Positions 1 to 9,431 of a stretch of DNA of 64,000 nucleotides are shown one piece after another. The position numbers were made by a program, and so were the translations under genes. The stretch lies in NCBI RefSeq assembly GCF_014218725.1, contig NZ_JABBJE010000007.1, forward strand, positions 100,170 to 164,169, given 5' to 3'. This DNA comes from Brevundimonas huaxiensis. Its GTDB lineage: Bacteria > Pseudomonadota > Alphaproteobacteria > Caulobacterales > Caulobacteraceae. Positions within the stretch are counted from its first letter, which is position 1. The number at the start of each line of letters is the position of its first letter. The notes below the pieces were generated by a model. That model saw only the letters and a program-made list of their open reading frames with translations. It was not told the origin of the DNA and did not search any database.

Positions 1-307
1 GCGCGCCCAGGGCCGCCAGCCACTCGACCGTCTCGCGCCCGGCGTCGGTCAGGGCGCGCGCCGCGACCGGCTCGACCAGACCTGCGCCCGCCGCCTCGGT
101 ATCCCTGGCGTGCAATGCGGCCGAGTCCTGTCCTGTTAGCGCCGCCGCCATCCCGCCCTGCGCCCAGGCGGACGAACAGGCGTTCAGCAAAGGCTCGGGC
201 GTCACGACCAGAACCTTGGCCCCAGCCTTCGCCGACTCCAGCGCGGCCGACAGCCCCGCCAGGCCCGCCCCGACGATCAGAGGTCCGTCATGCCGCGTTC
301 GGTTCAT
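1..307 (-). CDS. nadB: L-aspartate oxidase, N-terminal part (runs off window)
   Basis: This is the first step of de novo NAD synthesis: FAD-dependent oxidation of L-aspartate to iminoaspartate, which NadA then condenses with dihydroxyacetone phosphate. Only about 102 N-terminal residues lie in the window. They show an FAD dinucleotide-binding fold with the motif GAGLAGLSAALE near residue 12, followed by the typical ACSSAWAQGGMAAAL stretch of NadB. The ATG at 307 overlaps the TGA of the upstream M50 gene (ATGA), so translation is probably coupled. It is the third gene of a minus-strand nadA / M50 / nadB operon. The remainder lies left of position 1. Confidence 0.9.
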   Translation of the reverse strand, partial: MNRTRHDGPLIVGAGLAGLSAALESAKAGAKVLVVTPEPLLNACSSAWAQGGMAAALTGQDSAALHARDTEAAGAGLVEPVAARALTDAGRETVEWLAALGA

Positions 308-1176
308 CGTCCAAAGCCCAGGTAGTTGAGGCCCAACTGCACTGCGCCGGACGGATCGCCCGCGGTCATCGGCATTAGGGCGCCGACGGCCGCCGCCGCG
401 CACACCGCCAGGGTCAGCAGATAGAGGGCCAGGCTCTTGCCCGCCTCGGACCAGCTCAGCGTGCCCCAGGCCGCACGCCAGACGCCGCGCTTCAGATGAC
501 TAAACACCGACAGGGCCAGGAAGGCGGCCAGGATGAACCGCCCGGTCGTCAGCCCCCACCAGACCACCGCGACACCGATGACCAGCAGCACGATCTGCTC
601 CAGACGCGGATGCACACGCGTTAGGATCGGCCCTAGAGCCTTGGATCCATCCAGAGGCGGCGCCGGCACGAGGTTCACCAGATTGAGCATGGCGATGAAG
701 AAGGCGCCCATCAGCCATTCGCCCTGCCCCAGAACCATCCAGACCCCGACGAAGGGAATCATCGCCAGCAGGCCGAACGCCGGTCCGGCCAACGACACCA
801 GAACCCCGTCCCACTCGCTCTTCGGCTCACGCCGCGCCTTGGCCAGGCCGCCGAGGAACGGGATGATGTAGATGCGGGCCGGCCCCATGCCGAGCTTGTT
901 CATCGCCAGGGCGTGGCCCGCCTCATGGACGAACAGGCCGATCAGCACCGCGCCCGCCACGATGGCGCTGCCCGTGATCCACCACAGGAAGCCGCCCATC
1001 AGCGCCGTGGACAGTATCGCCCAGACCAGGCTCTGGTCCTTATCGATCGGCGCTTCGGCTGCGGGCGCCGGCGCAGTCTCACGCGCCCGTGTCGTTTCAG
1101 GCCTGGCGTCCCACGGTCCCGGCGTGCGGCCAAGAGTACGGTCAGGCGTCTGATCTGTCGTGTCTGTGTTGCTCAT
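304..1176 (-). CDS. Site-2-protease-like M50 family membrane metalloprotease
   Basis: This is a 290-residue integral membrane protein. The zinc-binding motif HEAGH is at residues 84-88, inside a hydrophobic segment, and the second M50 signature NLVPAPPLDG ends near residue 177, supplying the third metal ligand (Asp). About six hydrophobic segments are visible, and the first 45 residues form a polar, proline-rich cytoplasmic tail. Proteases of this family cut membrane-bound anti-sigma factors or other substrates within the bilayer; the substrate here is unknown. It lies between nadA (gap 58 bp) and nadB (4-bp overlap), so it is co-transcribed with NAD synthesis. No PDZ domain is seen, which makes it more like the small rhomboid-like S2P group than RseP. 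Confidence 0.85.
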   Translation of the reverse strand: MSNTDTTDQTPDRTLGRTPGPWDARPETTRARETAPAPAAEAPIDKDQSLVWAILSTALMGGFLWWITGSAIVAGAVLIGLFVHEAGHALAMNKLGMGPARIYIIPFLGGLAKARREPKSEWDGVLVSLAGPAFGLLAMIPFVGVWMVLGQGEWLMGAFFIAMLNLVNLVPAPPLDGSKALGPILTRVHPRLEQIVLLVIGVAVVWWGLTTGRFILAAFLALSVFSHLKRGVWRAAWGTLSWSEAGKSLALYLLTLAVCAAAAVGALMPMTAGDPSGAVQLGLNYLGFGR

Positions 1177-1234
1177 GGCGTCCAGATGGGCGCAAGGATC
1201 CGCCCCGTCGCCGGGACCGATCGCCGCGTCACGC

Positions 1235-2314
1235 TCAGATCAGCTCCACATCGACGTGGTGGCGCGCCTTGACCAGGTCGTAGCGCGCGGGAATGGCGGG
1301 CGGCGGCAGGTCGATCATTCGCTGCACCGCCAGGCGTCCACGCTCGATCATGTCGGCCGGCACCGTGACCTCGAACTGCATGTTCAGCAGGCAGTCGTGG
1401 ATGTTCTGCAGCGTGATCCGCTTCATGTGCGGGCACAGGTTGCACGGGCCGATGAACTGCACGCCCGGCACGTCGCCGGCCACGTTCGAGGCCATCGAAC
1501 ATTCGGTGATCATCACCACCTGTCTGGTCCGGCGCGCCTCGACATAGTCGGTCATCGCCGCCGTCGATCCGGCGAAGTCCGCCGCCGCCAGCACATCTTC
1601 CGGGCATTCGGGGTGCGCCAGGATTTCCGCGCCCGGATAGGCGGCGCGCATCTCGGCGATATCGTCCACCGTGAACCGCTCATGCACCTCGCAACGGCCT
1701 TTCCAGGCGATGATGCCGACTGTCGTCTGGGCCGCGACGTTGCGCGCCAGGAACTCGTCGGGGATCAGGATGACGCGGTCCACGCCCCATTCCTTCGCCG
1801 CCCATTCCACCACCTGAACGGCGTTGGCGCTGGTGCAGCAGATGTCGGTCTCGGCCTTCACATCGGCGGTGGTGTTTACGTAAGTCACGACCGGCAGACC
1901 CGGATAGCGCTGCTTGATCAGCCGCACATCCGCTCCGGTGATGGAGGACGCCAGCGAGCACCCGGCGCGCAGGTCGGGGATCAGCACGGTCTTTTCCGGC
2001 GACAGAATCTTGGACGTCTCGGCCATGAAGTGAACGCCCGCTTGGACGATCACCCTCGCATCCGACCGCGCGGCCTCCTTGGCCAGCCCCAGGCTGTCGC
2101 CGACATAGTCGCCGACCCCGTGGAAGATCTCGGGCGTCATATAGTTATGGGCCAGGATCACGGCGTCGCGCTCGCGCTTCAGCCGGTTGATCTCGCTGAT
2201 CAGCCGCGCCTGCGCAGGCCATTCCAGCGGCGTGACGTGGTCCTTGACCTTGGCCCACACCCCGGCGGTTTCCCGCTCCAACTCTTTCGTCAGACCAAAG
2301 GCGCCGTCAGCCAT
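1235..2314 (-). CDS. nadA: Quinolinate synthase
   Basis: NadA makes quinolinate from iminoaspartate and dihydroxyacetone phosphate with a [4Fe-4S] cluster. The protein has about 359 residues and the conserved cysteine regions [19 protein letters not shown] and [11 protein letters not shown], which hold the cluster. I chose the ATG at 2314 because GGAG lies at a good distance before it. An in-frame ATG at 2326 would give four more residues but lies only 3 bp from the palindrome at 2330-2352 and has no ribosome-binding site. It is the first gene of the operon that continues through the M50 protease into nadB. Confidence 0.95.
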   Translation of the reverse strand: MADGAFGLTKELERETAGVWAKVKDHVTPLEWPAQARLISEINRLKRERDAVILAHNYMTPEIFHGVGDYVGDSLGLAKEAARSDARVIVQAGVHFMAETSKILSPEKTVLIPDLRAGCSLASSITGADVRLIKQRYPGLPVVTYVNTTADVKAETDICCTSANAVQVVEWAAKEWGVDRVILIPDEFLARNVAAQTTVGIIAWKGRCEVHERFTVDDIAEMRAAYPGAEILAHPECPEDVLAAADFAGSTAAMTDYVEARRTRQVVMITECSMASNVAGDVPGVQFIGPCNLCPHMKRITLQNIHDCLLNMQFEVTVPADMIERGRLAVQRMIDLPPPAIPARYDLVKARHHVDVELI

Positions 2315-2329
2315 GATCATCTCCATACC

Positions 2330-2352
2330 CTTATGCTCACATTTAGCATAAG
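2330..2352. promoter_or_regulatory. Perfect palindrome upstream of nadA, probable NAD-repressor operator
   Basis: The sequence CTTATGCT-N7-AGCATAAG has perfect 8-bp arms and lies 15 bp upstream of the chosen nadA start. Its position fits a repressor site over the promoter or leader. Alphaproteobacterial nad genes are known to be controlled by Nudix-related regulators (NrtR, NadQ). Assigning this site to one of them is inference. Confidence 0.6.
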
Positions 2353-2516
2353 CAGGCGCAATGTAGGCCGATGCGGGCGCTGTGCAAGAGGAAATGCATT
2401 CCTATTTCCGCAACTCACCGACGACTGCGATGTGCAAAAACCGTTCCCAACAGTGCGGATATCGCCTAGACGGCAGCCTACTTCTTTGCCTTTAAGCGCC
2501 TATTCACGACATTTCC

Positions 2517-4031
2517 ATGCAGGACACCATCCGCCGCATCCTCACCGCCCGCGTCTATGATGTGGCGGAGGAAACGCCTCTCGACCCGCTGCGCCGCCTG
2601 TCGGCCCGGCTCGAGCGGCCCGTTCTGCTAAAGCGGGAAGACTTGCAGCCGGTCTTCTCGTTCAAGATCCGCGGCGCCTATAACAAGATCGCCGGCCTGT
2701 CGGAGGATCAGTTGTCCAAGGGCGTCATCTGCGCCTCGGCCGGCAATCATGCGCAAGGCGTGGCCCTGGCGGCCGCACGTCGCGACATTCCCGCCACCAT
2801 CGTCATGCCCACCACCACGCCCGGCATCAAGGTCGCGGCTGTCCGGGCCCTGGGCGGCGACGTGGTTCTGCAAGGCGACAGCTTCGACGAGGCCTACGCC
2901 CACGCCCGTGAACTGGAGAGCCGGACCGGCGCGGCCTTCATCCACCCCTTCGACGACCCCGACGTCATCGCAGGCCAGGGCACGGTGGGGCTCGAGATCG
3001 CCCGTCAGCACGCCGACCCGATCGAAGCCATCTTCGTGCCCATTGGCGGCGGGGGTCTGGCCGCAGGCGTCGCCGCCATCGTCAAATTTCTGCGTCCGGA
3101 GACCCGGATCATTGGCGTCGAGCCGGTGGATGCGCCAACGATGAAGTCCGCCATCGACGCGGGTCAGGTCGTGACCCTGAACGAGGTCGGTCTGTTCGCC
3201 GACGGCGTCGCCGTGCGTCGAGCCGGGACCGAAACCTTCCGCCTGTGCAAGGATCTGTTGGACGAGATCGTGCTGGTGGACACCGATGCGATCTGCGCCG
3301 CGATCAAGGACATCTTCGACGACAGCCGCGCCATCGCCGAACCCTCGGGCGCTGTCGCACTGGCGGGGCTGAAGGCCTGGGCCGCCGCCCATCCAGGTAG
3401 CGGCAGCCTGATCGCCATCAACTCGGGCGCCAATCTGAACTTCGACCGCTTGCGCCATGTCGCCGAACGGGCCGAGATCGGAGAGGGCGCTGAGGCCCTG
3501 CTGGCCGTGGCGATGAAGGACGACCGCGACGACTACCGCCGCTTCCTGGATAGTCTGGACGGTCGTTCGGTCACCGAGTTCAACTATCGCTGGTCCGGCG
3601 ACGGGCAGGCGCAAATCTTCGTCGGCGTGGCTCTGCGCAACGGCCCTCACGAGCGCGACGATCTGATCGCCCGCCTCCGCACCGGCGGCTACGCCGTCGA
3701 GGACATGAGCGACAATGAGACCGCCAAGCTGCATGTCCGCTACATGGTGGGCGGCCGCACTGTCGGCCTGCCCCACGAACGCATCCTGCGCTTCCAGTTC
3801 CCCGAACGCCCCGGCGCCTTCCTGCGATTCCTGAACAGCCTCCAGCCCGCCTGGGCCCTGACGCTGTTTCACTATCGCAACCACGGCGACGACGTCGGTC
3901 GTGTGCTGGCGGGCATCAGCGTTCCGCCCCAGGAGCAGGCCCAGCTGACCGCCGCCCTGGCCGATCTGGGCTACCCCTACGTCGACGAGACCGCCAATCC
4001 GGCGTGCCGCCTGTTTCTGGACGGCGCGTAA
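2517..4031 (+). CDS. ilvA: Biosynthetic threonine ammonia-lyase (threonine deaminase)
   Basis: This PLP enzyme converts threonine to 2-oxobutanoate and ammonia, the entry to isoleucine synthesis. It has 504 residues, the usual length of the biosynthetic, allosteric form. The catalytic domain covers residues 1-320, with the PLP lysine in SFKIRGAYNK (Lys50), the substrate loop SAGNHAQG, and the phosphate loop GGGGLAAG. Residues 330-504 hold two ACT-like regulatory domains (for example FPERPGAFLRFL), which normally bind isoleucine and valine. It is transcribed away from nadA and stands alone. The short palindrome ACTACGTAGT overlaps its stop. Confidence 0.93.
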   Translation: MQDTIRRILTARVYDVAEETPLDPLRRLSARLERPVLLKREDLQPVFSFKIRGAYNKIAGLSEDQLSKGVICASAGNHAQGVALAAARRDIPATIVMPTTTPGIKVAAVRALGGDVVLQGDSFDEAYAHARELESRTGAAFIHPFDDPDVIAGQGTVGLEIARQHADPIEAIFVPIGGGGLAAGVAAIVKFLRPETRIIGVEPVDAPTMKSAIDAGQVVTLNEVGLFADGVAVRRAGTETFRLCKDLLDEIVLVDTDAICAAIKDIFDDSRAIAEPSGAVALAGLKAWAAAHPGSGSLIAINSGANLNFDRLRHVAERAEIGEGAEALLAVAMKDDRDDYRRFLDSLDGRSVTEFNYRWSGDGQAQIFVGVALRNGPHERDDLIARLRTGGYAVEDMSDNETAKLHVRYMVGGRTVGLPHERILRFQFPERPGAFLRFLNSLQPAWALTLFHYRNHGDDVGRVLAGISVPPQEQAQLTAALADLGYPYVDETANPACRLFLDGA

Positions 4032-4100
4032 CTACGTAGTACGCCCTTAACCGAGCGTTTGCGGGCGGCGGCGCATGAGTACAGGCCTACGGAGCCCGTC

Positions 4101-6308
4101 ATGTTCTCGTTCAATCGCCTGTCCATCGCCCTGAAGCTCGCCGTCGTGGCGGGGCTCGCCATCGGCGCCTTGATGATCGTCGCCGCTATCGGCGTGACGG
4201 CCTATTCCGGCGCGATCGTCCGCGACATGGCCGGCCGATACGCCGAAAGCGCTGCGCTAGAAGCCTCGCAAGAGATCCGCAACGAGATCGTCTCGGCCGG
4301 CACGGGCGCCAAAACCCTGGCCGCGACCTTGGGCGCCGCCCGACAGACGGGGCTGACCGACCGCGCCGCCTATATGGCGCTGGTCAAGCCGAACGCCGAA
4401 GCCACCGATCAGGTGATGGGCGCCTGGTTCATGGCCGCCCCGGACGCTGTCGGCGCCGACGCCGCCCACATCGGTGATGCGGCGAGCAGTTCGAACGTCA
4501 ACGGACGACTTTCAATCTACTGGGTGCGCCGTGACGGTCAGAGTTCCCTGGAGCCTGAGGCTGACGGCTCCGACTTCGAACAGGCCTATTACACCGAGCC
4601 CATGGCCAGCGGCGCGCCGGTCGTAGTCGAGCCGTACGAAGAGAACATTGGCGGCGGCAAGGTCGCGATGACCTCGGTCGCCTATCCGGTGCGCGCCAAC
4701 GGCCGCATCATCGGCGTCGCGGGCCTGGATATCACCTTGGCCAACCTGTCGCAGCGCTTGGCGGCGATGAAGCCGCTGGGCACGGGCCGCGTCACCCTGG
4801 TGTCGAACAAGGGCGTCTGGGTCGCCCATCCGGACGCCGCCGTGCGAGGCCAAGCCTATGCGGACGCTGGCGCGGACATCGTGCGCAACGTGATCGCCAA
4901 ACGTCAGGCCCGGGCGGTCGAGGGCGTCAGCGTGAACGGCGAGCCGGTTCGACGTCTGGTCCAGCCTGTGATCCTGCCCGGCCAAAAGGCGACCTGGGCC
5001 GTCGTACTGGACATTCCTGTCGCGACGATCGAGGCCCCGGCGCGGCAGTTGGCCTTGATGCTTCTGGTCGGCGGCGTTCTGATCATCGCCGCCATCATCG
5101 TCGCCCTTCTGATCACCAGCGACCGTCTGATCCGGCGCCCGCTTGCGCGTCTGACCGCCCATGTTCGGACCATGAGCGACGGACGCTATGACATCCCCGT
5201 CGCCGGTGCGGACAAGGCCGACGAACTGGGCCAGATCGCGCGGGCGCTCGAAGGGTTCCGGCTCGAGCTTGCGGACGGTCTGGCGCGGCGCGACCAGCAG
5301 CAGCGAGAACGTGCGGCCGCCGAAACCGATCGTCGCCGGCACGCCGAGGAGACGGAGCTTTTCGCCGCCTCGCAAACGCGCGCCGTCGAGACGTTGGGCG
5401 AAGGTCTGTCGCGCCTCGCCGCCGGCGACCTGGCCTGGCGGATGCCGGAGGCGGGCTTCACCGCCGACACGCGTCGCATCCCGGAAGATTACAACGCCGC
5501 TTTGCATCAGTTGCACACGACGATGACCGGCATCTGGACCACGGCCCAGTCGATGCGCGGCGGATGTCAGGACATCGCCGCCGCCGCCGACAGCCTGTCG
5601 CGCCGCACCGAGCAGCAGGCCGCCGGTCTGGAACAGACCGCCGCCGCGCTGGACGAGCTGACGCAGACGGTACGCAGCAGCGCCGAAAACGCCGAGCGCG
5701 CCCGAGACATCACTCAGGCCGCTCAGGCGGCGGCGGACAGGGGCGAGGCCGTCGTGCAGGACGCAATCGGCGCCATGTCGGAGATCGAGCAGTCCTCGAC
5801 CCAGATCAATCAGATCGTCGGCGTCATCGACGAGATCGCCTTCCAGACCAGCCTTCTGGCCCTGAACGCCGGCGTCGAGGCCGCCCGGGCCGGGGAAGCC
5901 GGACGCGGCTTCGCCGTCGTCGCCTCCGAGGTGAGGGGCCTGGCCGAACGGTCGGCCAGCGCCGCCAAGGAGATCAAGGCGCTGATCGCCCTGTCGCAAA
6001 GCAATGTGCAGCGCGGATCCGATCAGGTGTCGCTGACGCGCGACAGCCTCAGCGCCATCGCTGTCCAGGTGGCGGAGGCCAACGCCCTGGTTCGCACCAT
6101 CGCCGCCGCGACGCGCGAACAGTCGGTCGGCATCGGCGAGATCAATGTGGCGATCAATCAGATGGACCAGTTCACCCAGCAGAACGCCGCCATGGTCGAG
6201 GAATCCACCGCCGCCAGCCACGCCCTGACGAGCGAGGCCGGCGAACTGGAGGGTCTGATCAGTCGCTTTGATCTGGGTCAGACGACGCAGTCGAGACGCG
6301 CCGCCTGA
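4101..6308 (+). CDS. Methyl-accepting chemotaxis protein with periplasmic Cache-type sensor
   Basis: This is a transmembrane chemoreceptor of 735 residues. The start at 4101 has GGAG 7 bp upstream and puts the first membrane helix at residues 11-35; an upstream in-frame start at 4059 would add only a polar stub. The periplasmic region (about 40-315) looks like a double Cache domain. The second membrane helix (about 330-350) leads into HAMP, a linker, and the signalling domain with the conserved hairpin around [20 protein letters not shown]. No C-terminal CheR-binding pentapeptide is seen. The ligand is unknown. No other chemotaxis genes lie nearby. Confidence 0.9.
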   Translation: MFSFNRLSIALKLAVVAGLAIGALMIVAAIGVTAYSGAIVRDMAGRYAESAALEASQEIRNEIVSAGTGAKTLAATLGAARQTGLTDRAAYMALVKPNAEATDQVMGAWFMAAPDAVGADAAHIGDAASSSNVNGRLSIYWVRRDGQSSLEPEADGSDFEQAYYTEPMASGAPVVVEPYEENIGGGKVAMTSVAYPVRANGRIIGVAGLDITLANLSQRLAAMKPLGTGRVTLVSNKGVWVAHPDAAVRGQAYADAGADIVRNVIAKRQARAVEGVSVNGEPVRRLVQPVILPGQKATWAVVLDIPVATIEAPARQLALMLLVGGVLIIAAIIVALLITSDRLIRRPLARLTAHVRTMSDGRYDIPVAGADKADELGQIARALEGFRLELADGLARRDQQQRERAAAETDRRRHAEETELFAASQTRAVETLGEGLSRLAAGDLAWRMPEAGFTADTRRIPEDYNAALHQLHTTMTGIWTTAQSMRGGCQDIAAAADSLSRRTEQQAAGLEQTAAALDELTQTVRSSAENAERARDITQAAQAAADRGEAVVQDAIGAMSEIEQSSTQINQIVGVIDEIAFQTSLLALNAGVEAARAGEAGRGFAVVASEVRGLAERSASAAKEIKALIALSQSNVQRGSDQVSLTRDSLSAIAVQVAEANALVRTIAAATREQSVGIGEINVAINQMDQFTQQNAAMVEESTAASHALTSEAGELEGLISRFDLGQTTQSRRAA

Positions 6309-6345
6309 TCCGGGAACGGGCGCCACGCACAGCGCCCGTCTGTCT

Positions 6346-6744
6346 TCACGCCTTGTCGATGGCGGCGGCGATCTGATCGCTGGAATGGCCCGTCAGGTCC
6401 TTGGCGATCTCGCCCACCAGCTTGGCTTGAAGGTCCTTGCGCCAATGCTTGCGCAGCTCGCCCAGCGTCTTGGGCGCTGCGATCACCAGCAGTTCGTCGA
6501 TCTTGTTGGTGACCGACCATTTGTTCAGCACCTCGGCGACGCCCATGGCGAAACCGTCCTCGGCCTGGGTGTCATTGTCGGGGTTCGCCTCATTGGATCG
6601 GCGGCCGGCCGAACCCGACACCCGATCCGCTATGGCCGGGGTTTCCAGCGGCGTCAGCTTGATGTCCGAAGCGTTCGTATTCTTGAATAGGGCCAGCTTC
6701 TCGCCATCGACCACCGCCACCAGCGCGCCATTGGAAAGTTTCAT
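6346..6744 (-). CDS. Host-attachment family protein
   Basis: The product is a 132-residue soluble protein of the Host_attach family (first reported as needed for attachment of Agrobacterium to plant cells; the molecular function is unclear). The N-terminus LSNGALVAVVDGEKLALFKN and the C-terminal region ending in TGHSSDQIAAAIDKA are typical, and the length fits the family. The start at 6744 is chosen for the TGGAG about 8 bp upstream. It is a single gene, convergent with the chemoreceptor gene. It probably acts as a general stress or surface-related protein. Confidence 0.8.
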   Translation of the reverse strand: MKLSNGALVAVVDGEKLALFKNTNASDIKLTPLETPAIADRVSGSAGRRSNEANPDNDTQAEDGFAMGVAEVLNKWSVTNKIDELLVIAAPKTLGELRKHWRKDLQAKLVGEIAKDLTGHSSDQIAAAIDKA

Positions 6745-6853
6745 CGTCGATACTCCAGTGTGTAGGGACCTGGACAACGAACCGGGACGCAGGCCGTTGC
6801 CTCACGCCGCCGATCCCATAGTGTCGCGCGACAAAACCACCGGGAGATGAACC

Positions 6854-7564
6854 ATGCCTGACGTCCTGCCGCTGGACCGCCGCCGCATGATGGCCCTGGG
6901 CGCATCAGGCGCCGCGGCTGCGATTCTGCCGGGATGCGCGACCATGACGGCTGCGTCGCCGCGCCAAACGGTATGGACCTTCGATCGCCTGACCGACATC
7001 GGGGGGATCCAAACCCACGTCGAGGGCGCTCCGGGCCTGATCGACAGTCCCTTTGGCCGAGCGGTTCAGTTCGACGGCGTGGACGACGCCCTGTTCATCG
7101 ACCAGCATCCGTTGGCCGGGGCCGAGACCTTCACTTTCGAGGCCCTGTTCCGACCCGACGGCGGCGCCTTCGAGCAACGCTGGTTTCATCTCGCCGAAGA
7201 GGCGCCGGCCGGTCAGCCGCCGTCGCAGACGCGATTCCTGTTCGAGATCCGCGTGGTTCGGGACCGCTGGTATCTGGATGCCTTCACGCGCGGCCCCGGC
7301 TACAACCACACCCTGATCTTCCCCGAGCGGCTCCATCCGTGCGGACAGTGGTTCCACGTCGCGCAGACTTTCGACGGCGTCCTGTACCGGGCCTATGTCG
7401 ACGGGGTCCTGCAGGGCGAGCAGCCGGTGCCGTTCAAGCCGCAAGGGCCAGGCCGCGCCTCGGTCGGTTGCCGCATCAACCGCGTGAACTACTTCAAGGG
7501 GGCGGTGCGTCAGGCCCGCTTCACCCACACCGCCCTGCCGCCTGAGCGCTTCACTCGAAGCTAA
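6854..7564 (+). CDS. Tat-exported lipoprotein with LamG/concanavalin-like domain
   Basis: The product has 236 residues. The N-terminus carries a twin-arginine motif (DRRRMMALG) and then a lipobox LPGC (Cys28), so it is probably Tat-exported and lipidated. Residues 40-230 form a jelly-roll domain of the LamG/laminin-G-like kind, with the usual pieces AVQFDGVDDALFI, FTFEALFRP, WFHVAQTFDG and YVDGVLQGE. Such domains bind carbohydrate or proteins; the target here is unknown. It converges on ogt with a 4-bp overlap of the ends. Confidence 0.75.
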   Translation: MPDVLPLDRRRMMALGASGAAAAILPGCATMTAASPRQTVWTFDRLTDIGGIQTHVEGAPGLIDSPFGRAVQFDGVDDALFIDQHPLAGAETFTFEALFRPDGGAFEQRWFHLAEEAPAGQPPSQTRFLFEIRVVRDRWYLDAFTRGPGYNHTLIFPERLHPCGQWFHVAQTFDGVLYRAYVDGVLQGEQPVPFKPQGPGRASVGCRINRVNYFKGAVRQARFTHTALPPERFTRS

Positions 7565-8088
7565 AGCAGCCGGCCGCCCGCTTCATGCGCCAGCAGCCAG
7601 CGTTTGCGCTCCAGTCCGCCCGCATAGCCGGTCAGCGTCCCGTTCGCGCCGATCACGCGATGGCAGGGCACAATGACGCCGACTGGATTGGCGCCGTTGG
7701 CCAGACCCACGGCGCGGACGGCCTTGGGCGCGCCGATGGCCGCAGCGAGCTGACCATAGGTGCGCGTCTCGCCGGTCGGGATGTCGCGCAACGCCTTCCA
7801 CACCGCGCGTTGGAAATCCGTACCGCCGGTGCGGACCGTGATGGCGTCGAAGGCGGTCAGGTCGCCGCCGAACCACGCCTCGACCGCCCGACGCACCGGC
7901 TCCGGCGCGCGGCCTTCGGTCAGCACAACCTCACCGTAGTGTCGGCGCAGCAGCAGGCGCAGACGGGCTTCGTAGTCGTTGAAGTCCAAGGCCCGCACCG
8001 CGCCGTCGGCGTCGGTGACGACCAGCACCTCCCCTACCGGGGACGGGATGCGATCCAGGCTCAGATGCATGTCAGGCTGCTTGGTCAT
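7561..8088 (-). CDS. ogt: Methylated-DNA--protein-cysteine methyltransferase
   Basis: This suicide repair protein takes the alkyl group from O6-alkylguanine onto its own cysteine. It has 175 residues. The active-site motif PCHRV is at 141-145 (acceptor Cys142), preceded by the DNA-recognition helix around TYGQLAAAIGAPKAVRAVG and the asparagine hinge ANGANP. It overlaps the end of the upstream ada/alkA-type gene by 17 bp, so both are made from one message and respond to the same alkylation signal. Confidence 0.93.
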   Translation of the reverse strand: MTKQPDMHLSLDRIPSPVGEVLVVTDADGAVRALDFNDYEARLRLLLRRHYGEVVLTEGRAPEPVRRAVEAWFGGDLTAFDAITVRTGGTDFQRAVWKALRDIPTGETRTYGQLAAAIGAPKAVRAVGLANGANPVGVIVPCHRVIGANGTLTGYAGGLERKRWLLAHEAGGRLL

Positions 8089-9163
8089 TTCGCCGTTCCT
8101 CGCTCAGACCCCAATAAAGTGCGCCATAGGCCCGCCACGGCCGCCACCGCTCGGCGCGCGCCAGCAGCGCGGCGTCCGGCGTCGTCAGCCGGTCGCTGGG
8201 CGCATCCTCGCCGGCGTCGATCCAGCCGCCTGCAAGTCTCAACCCCGGCCTGGCCATGAGTGCGGCGTGCAGAACGGGATCGGCCGACAGGTCGCGCGTG
8301 ATCGCCTCGGGATCGGCGGCGAGGTCGAACACGCGCCGCACCCGCGCCAGCACGCCCGGCAAGGCTTTCAGATTGTCGATCCGCGCCTCAACCGCCGCTT
8401 CGCCCGGTTGAGCGGGGCGCACCGTCACCGCACCCTCTGTGCCATCCACGTCGGAGCGCAGCCGCCGAGTCCAGACGCCATCGACAACCGCCTCGCCCGC
8501 GACGCCGCGCGTCGCCAAGGTCGTCATCATGACGGGCCAGTCATAGGGCGGGCGGTAGGACAGACCGATCTTGATCACCCCGCCCGCTTCGGCCTCGACC
8601 TTGCGACGCCGCAAGTCCGACGGCGCGCGACCATACAGGGCCTGAAACGTCTCGTTGAAGCGCCGGACGCTGCCGAAACCCGACGCCATCGCCACCTCGG
8701 CCATCGACAGGTCGGTCTCGTGGATCAACTGTTTGGCCAGAAGGACGCGCCGTGTCTGGGCCACGCTGACCGGGGCCGCGCCCAGATGCTGACGGAACAG
8801 GCGGCGCAGTTGTCGCTCGCCCAAGCCCAGCCGTGTCGCCAAGGCGTCCGTGTCGCCAGTATCCAACGCGCCCGCCTCGATCAGGGCCAAGGCGCGGCTG
8901 ACGGTGTTGGACGTGCCGCGCCAGGCGCCCATTTCCGGCGCTGTTTCGGGTCGGCACCGCAGACAGGCCCGCAAGCCCGCCGCCTCGGCCGTTGCGGCGC
9001 TGGGGTGAAAGACCACATTCTCGCGCTTTGGCGTCCGCGCCGGGCAGATGGGCCGACAATAGATGCCGGTCGAGGTCACGCCGGTGAAGAAACGCCCGTC
9101 GAAACGGGCGTCCCGCGCCACGACGGCGCGCCAGCAAGCCTCCTGATCCAACAGCTGATCCAT
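8072..9163 (-). CDS. Ada/AraC-type regulator fused to an AlkA remnant without its catalytic core
   Basis: The protein has 363 residues. Residues 1-78 are an Ada metal-binding domain with Cys36, Cys40, Cys67 and Cys70, able to accept a methyl group from DNA phosphotriesters. Residues 85-190 are an AraC-type helix-turn-helix. Residues 195-310 are the AlkA N-terminal fold (LSYRPPYDWP). Full-length Ada-AlkA proteins have about 480-500 residues. Here the text jumps from RPGLRLAGGW (about residue 312) straight to the extreme C-terminal ERWRPWRAYGALYW, so the helix-hairpin-helix and catalytic aspartate of the glycosylase are missing in frame. It should still work as a regulator of itself and ogt, but not as a glycosylase. 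Confidence 0.85.
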   Translation of the reverse strand: MDQLLDQEACWRAVVARDARFDGRFFTGVTSTGIYCRPICPARTPKRENVVFHPSAATAEAAGLRACLRCRPETAPEMGAWRGTSNTVSRALALIEAGALDTGDTDALATRLGLGERQLRRLFRQHLGAAPVSVAQTRRVLLAKQLIHETDLSMAEVAMASGFGSVRRFNETFQALYGRAPSDLRRRKVEAEAGGVIKIGLSYRPPYDWPVMMTTLATRGVAGEAVVDGVWTRRLRSDVDGTEGAVTVRPAQPGEAAVEARIDNLKALPGVLARVRRVFDLAADPEAITRDLSADPVLHAALMARPGLRLAGGWIDAGEDAPSDRLTTPDAALLARAERWRPWRAYGALYWGLSEERRNDQAA

Positions 9164-9221
9164 GTCCGAAGGATGCGCCGCCCGCCCGACGATGTCTCGC
9201 GGTTTTCGGACATGGATCGGA

Positions 9222-9431
9222 TCAGTCTCTCAGGAAGAACAAGGCCTCGACCGTCGTATCTAAGGCCCGGGCGAGTTCCAGCGCCAGAACTGTCGAGGGC
9301 ACGAAGACGCCGTTCTCGACCGTGTTGATGGTCTTGCGCGAGACGCTGGCCTTGTCGGCCAGCCCCTGCTGAGTCAGGCCCGCGGCGGTGCGCGCCTCCT
9401 TCAGCCGCGAGCCGAGCCTGGGATCACCCAT
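9222..9431 (-). CDS. Small XRE-family transcriptional regulator
   Basis: This is a 69-residue helix-turn-helix protein made almost only of the Cro/CI-type domain (GLTQQGLADKASVSRKTINT), with a C-terminal tail TTVEALFFLRD typical of compact XRE regulators. Its ATG at 9431 overlaps the stop of the membrane-protein gene upstream (ATGGGTGA), so the two are translated together. A longer reading frame upstream is the tail of the membrane-protein region in another frame. It probably represses its own operon through the palindrome at 10140-10173. Confidence 0.85.
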   Translation of the reverse strand: MGDPRLGSRLKEARTAAGLTQQGLADKASVSRKTINTVENGVFVPSTVLALELARALDTTVEALFFLRD

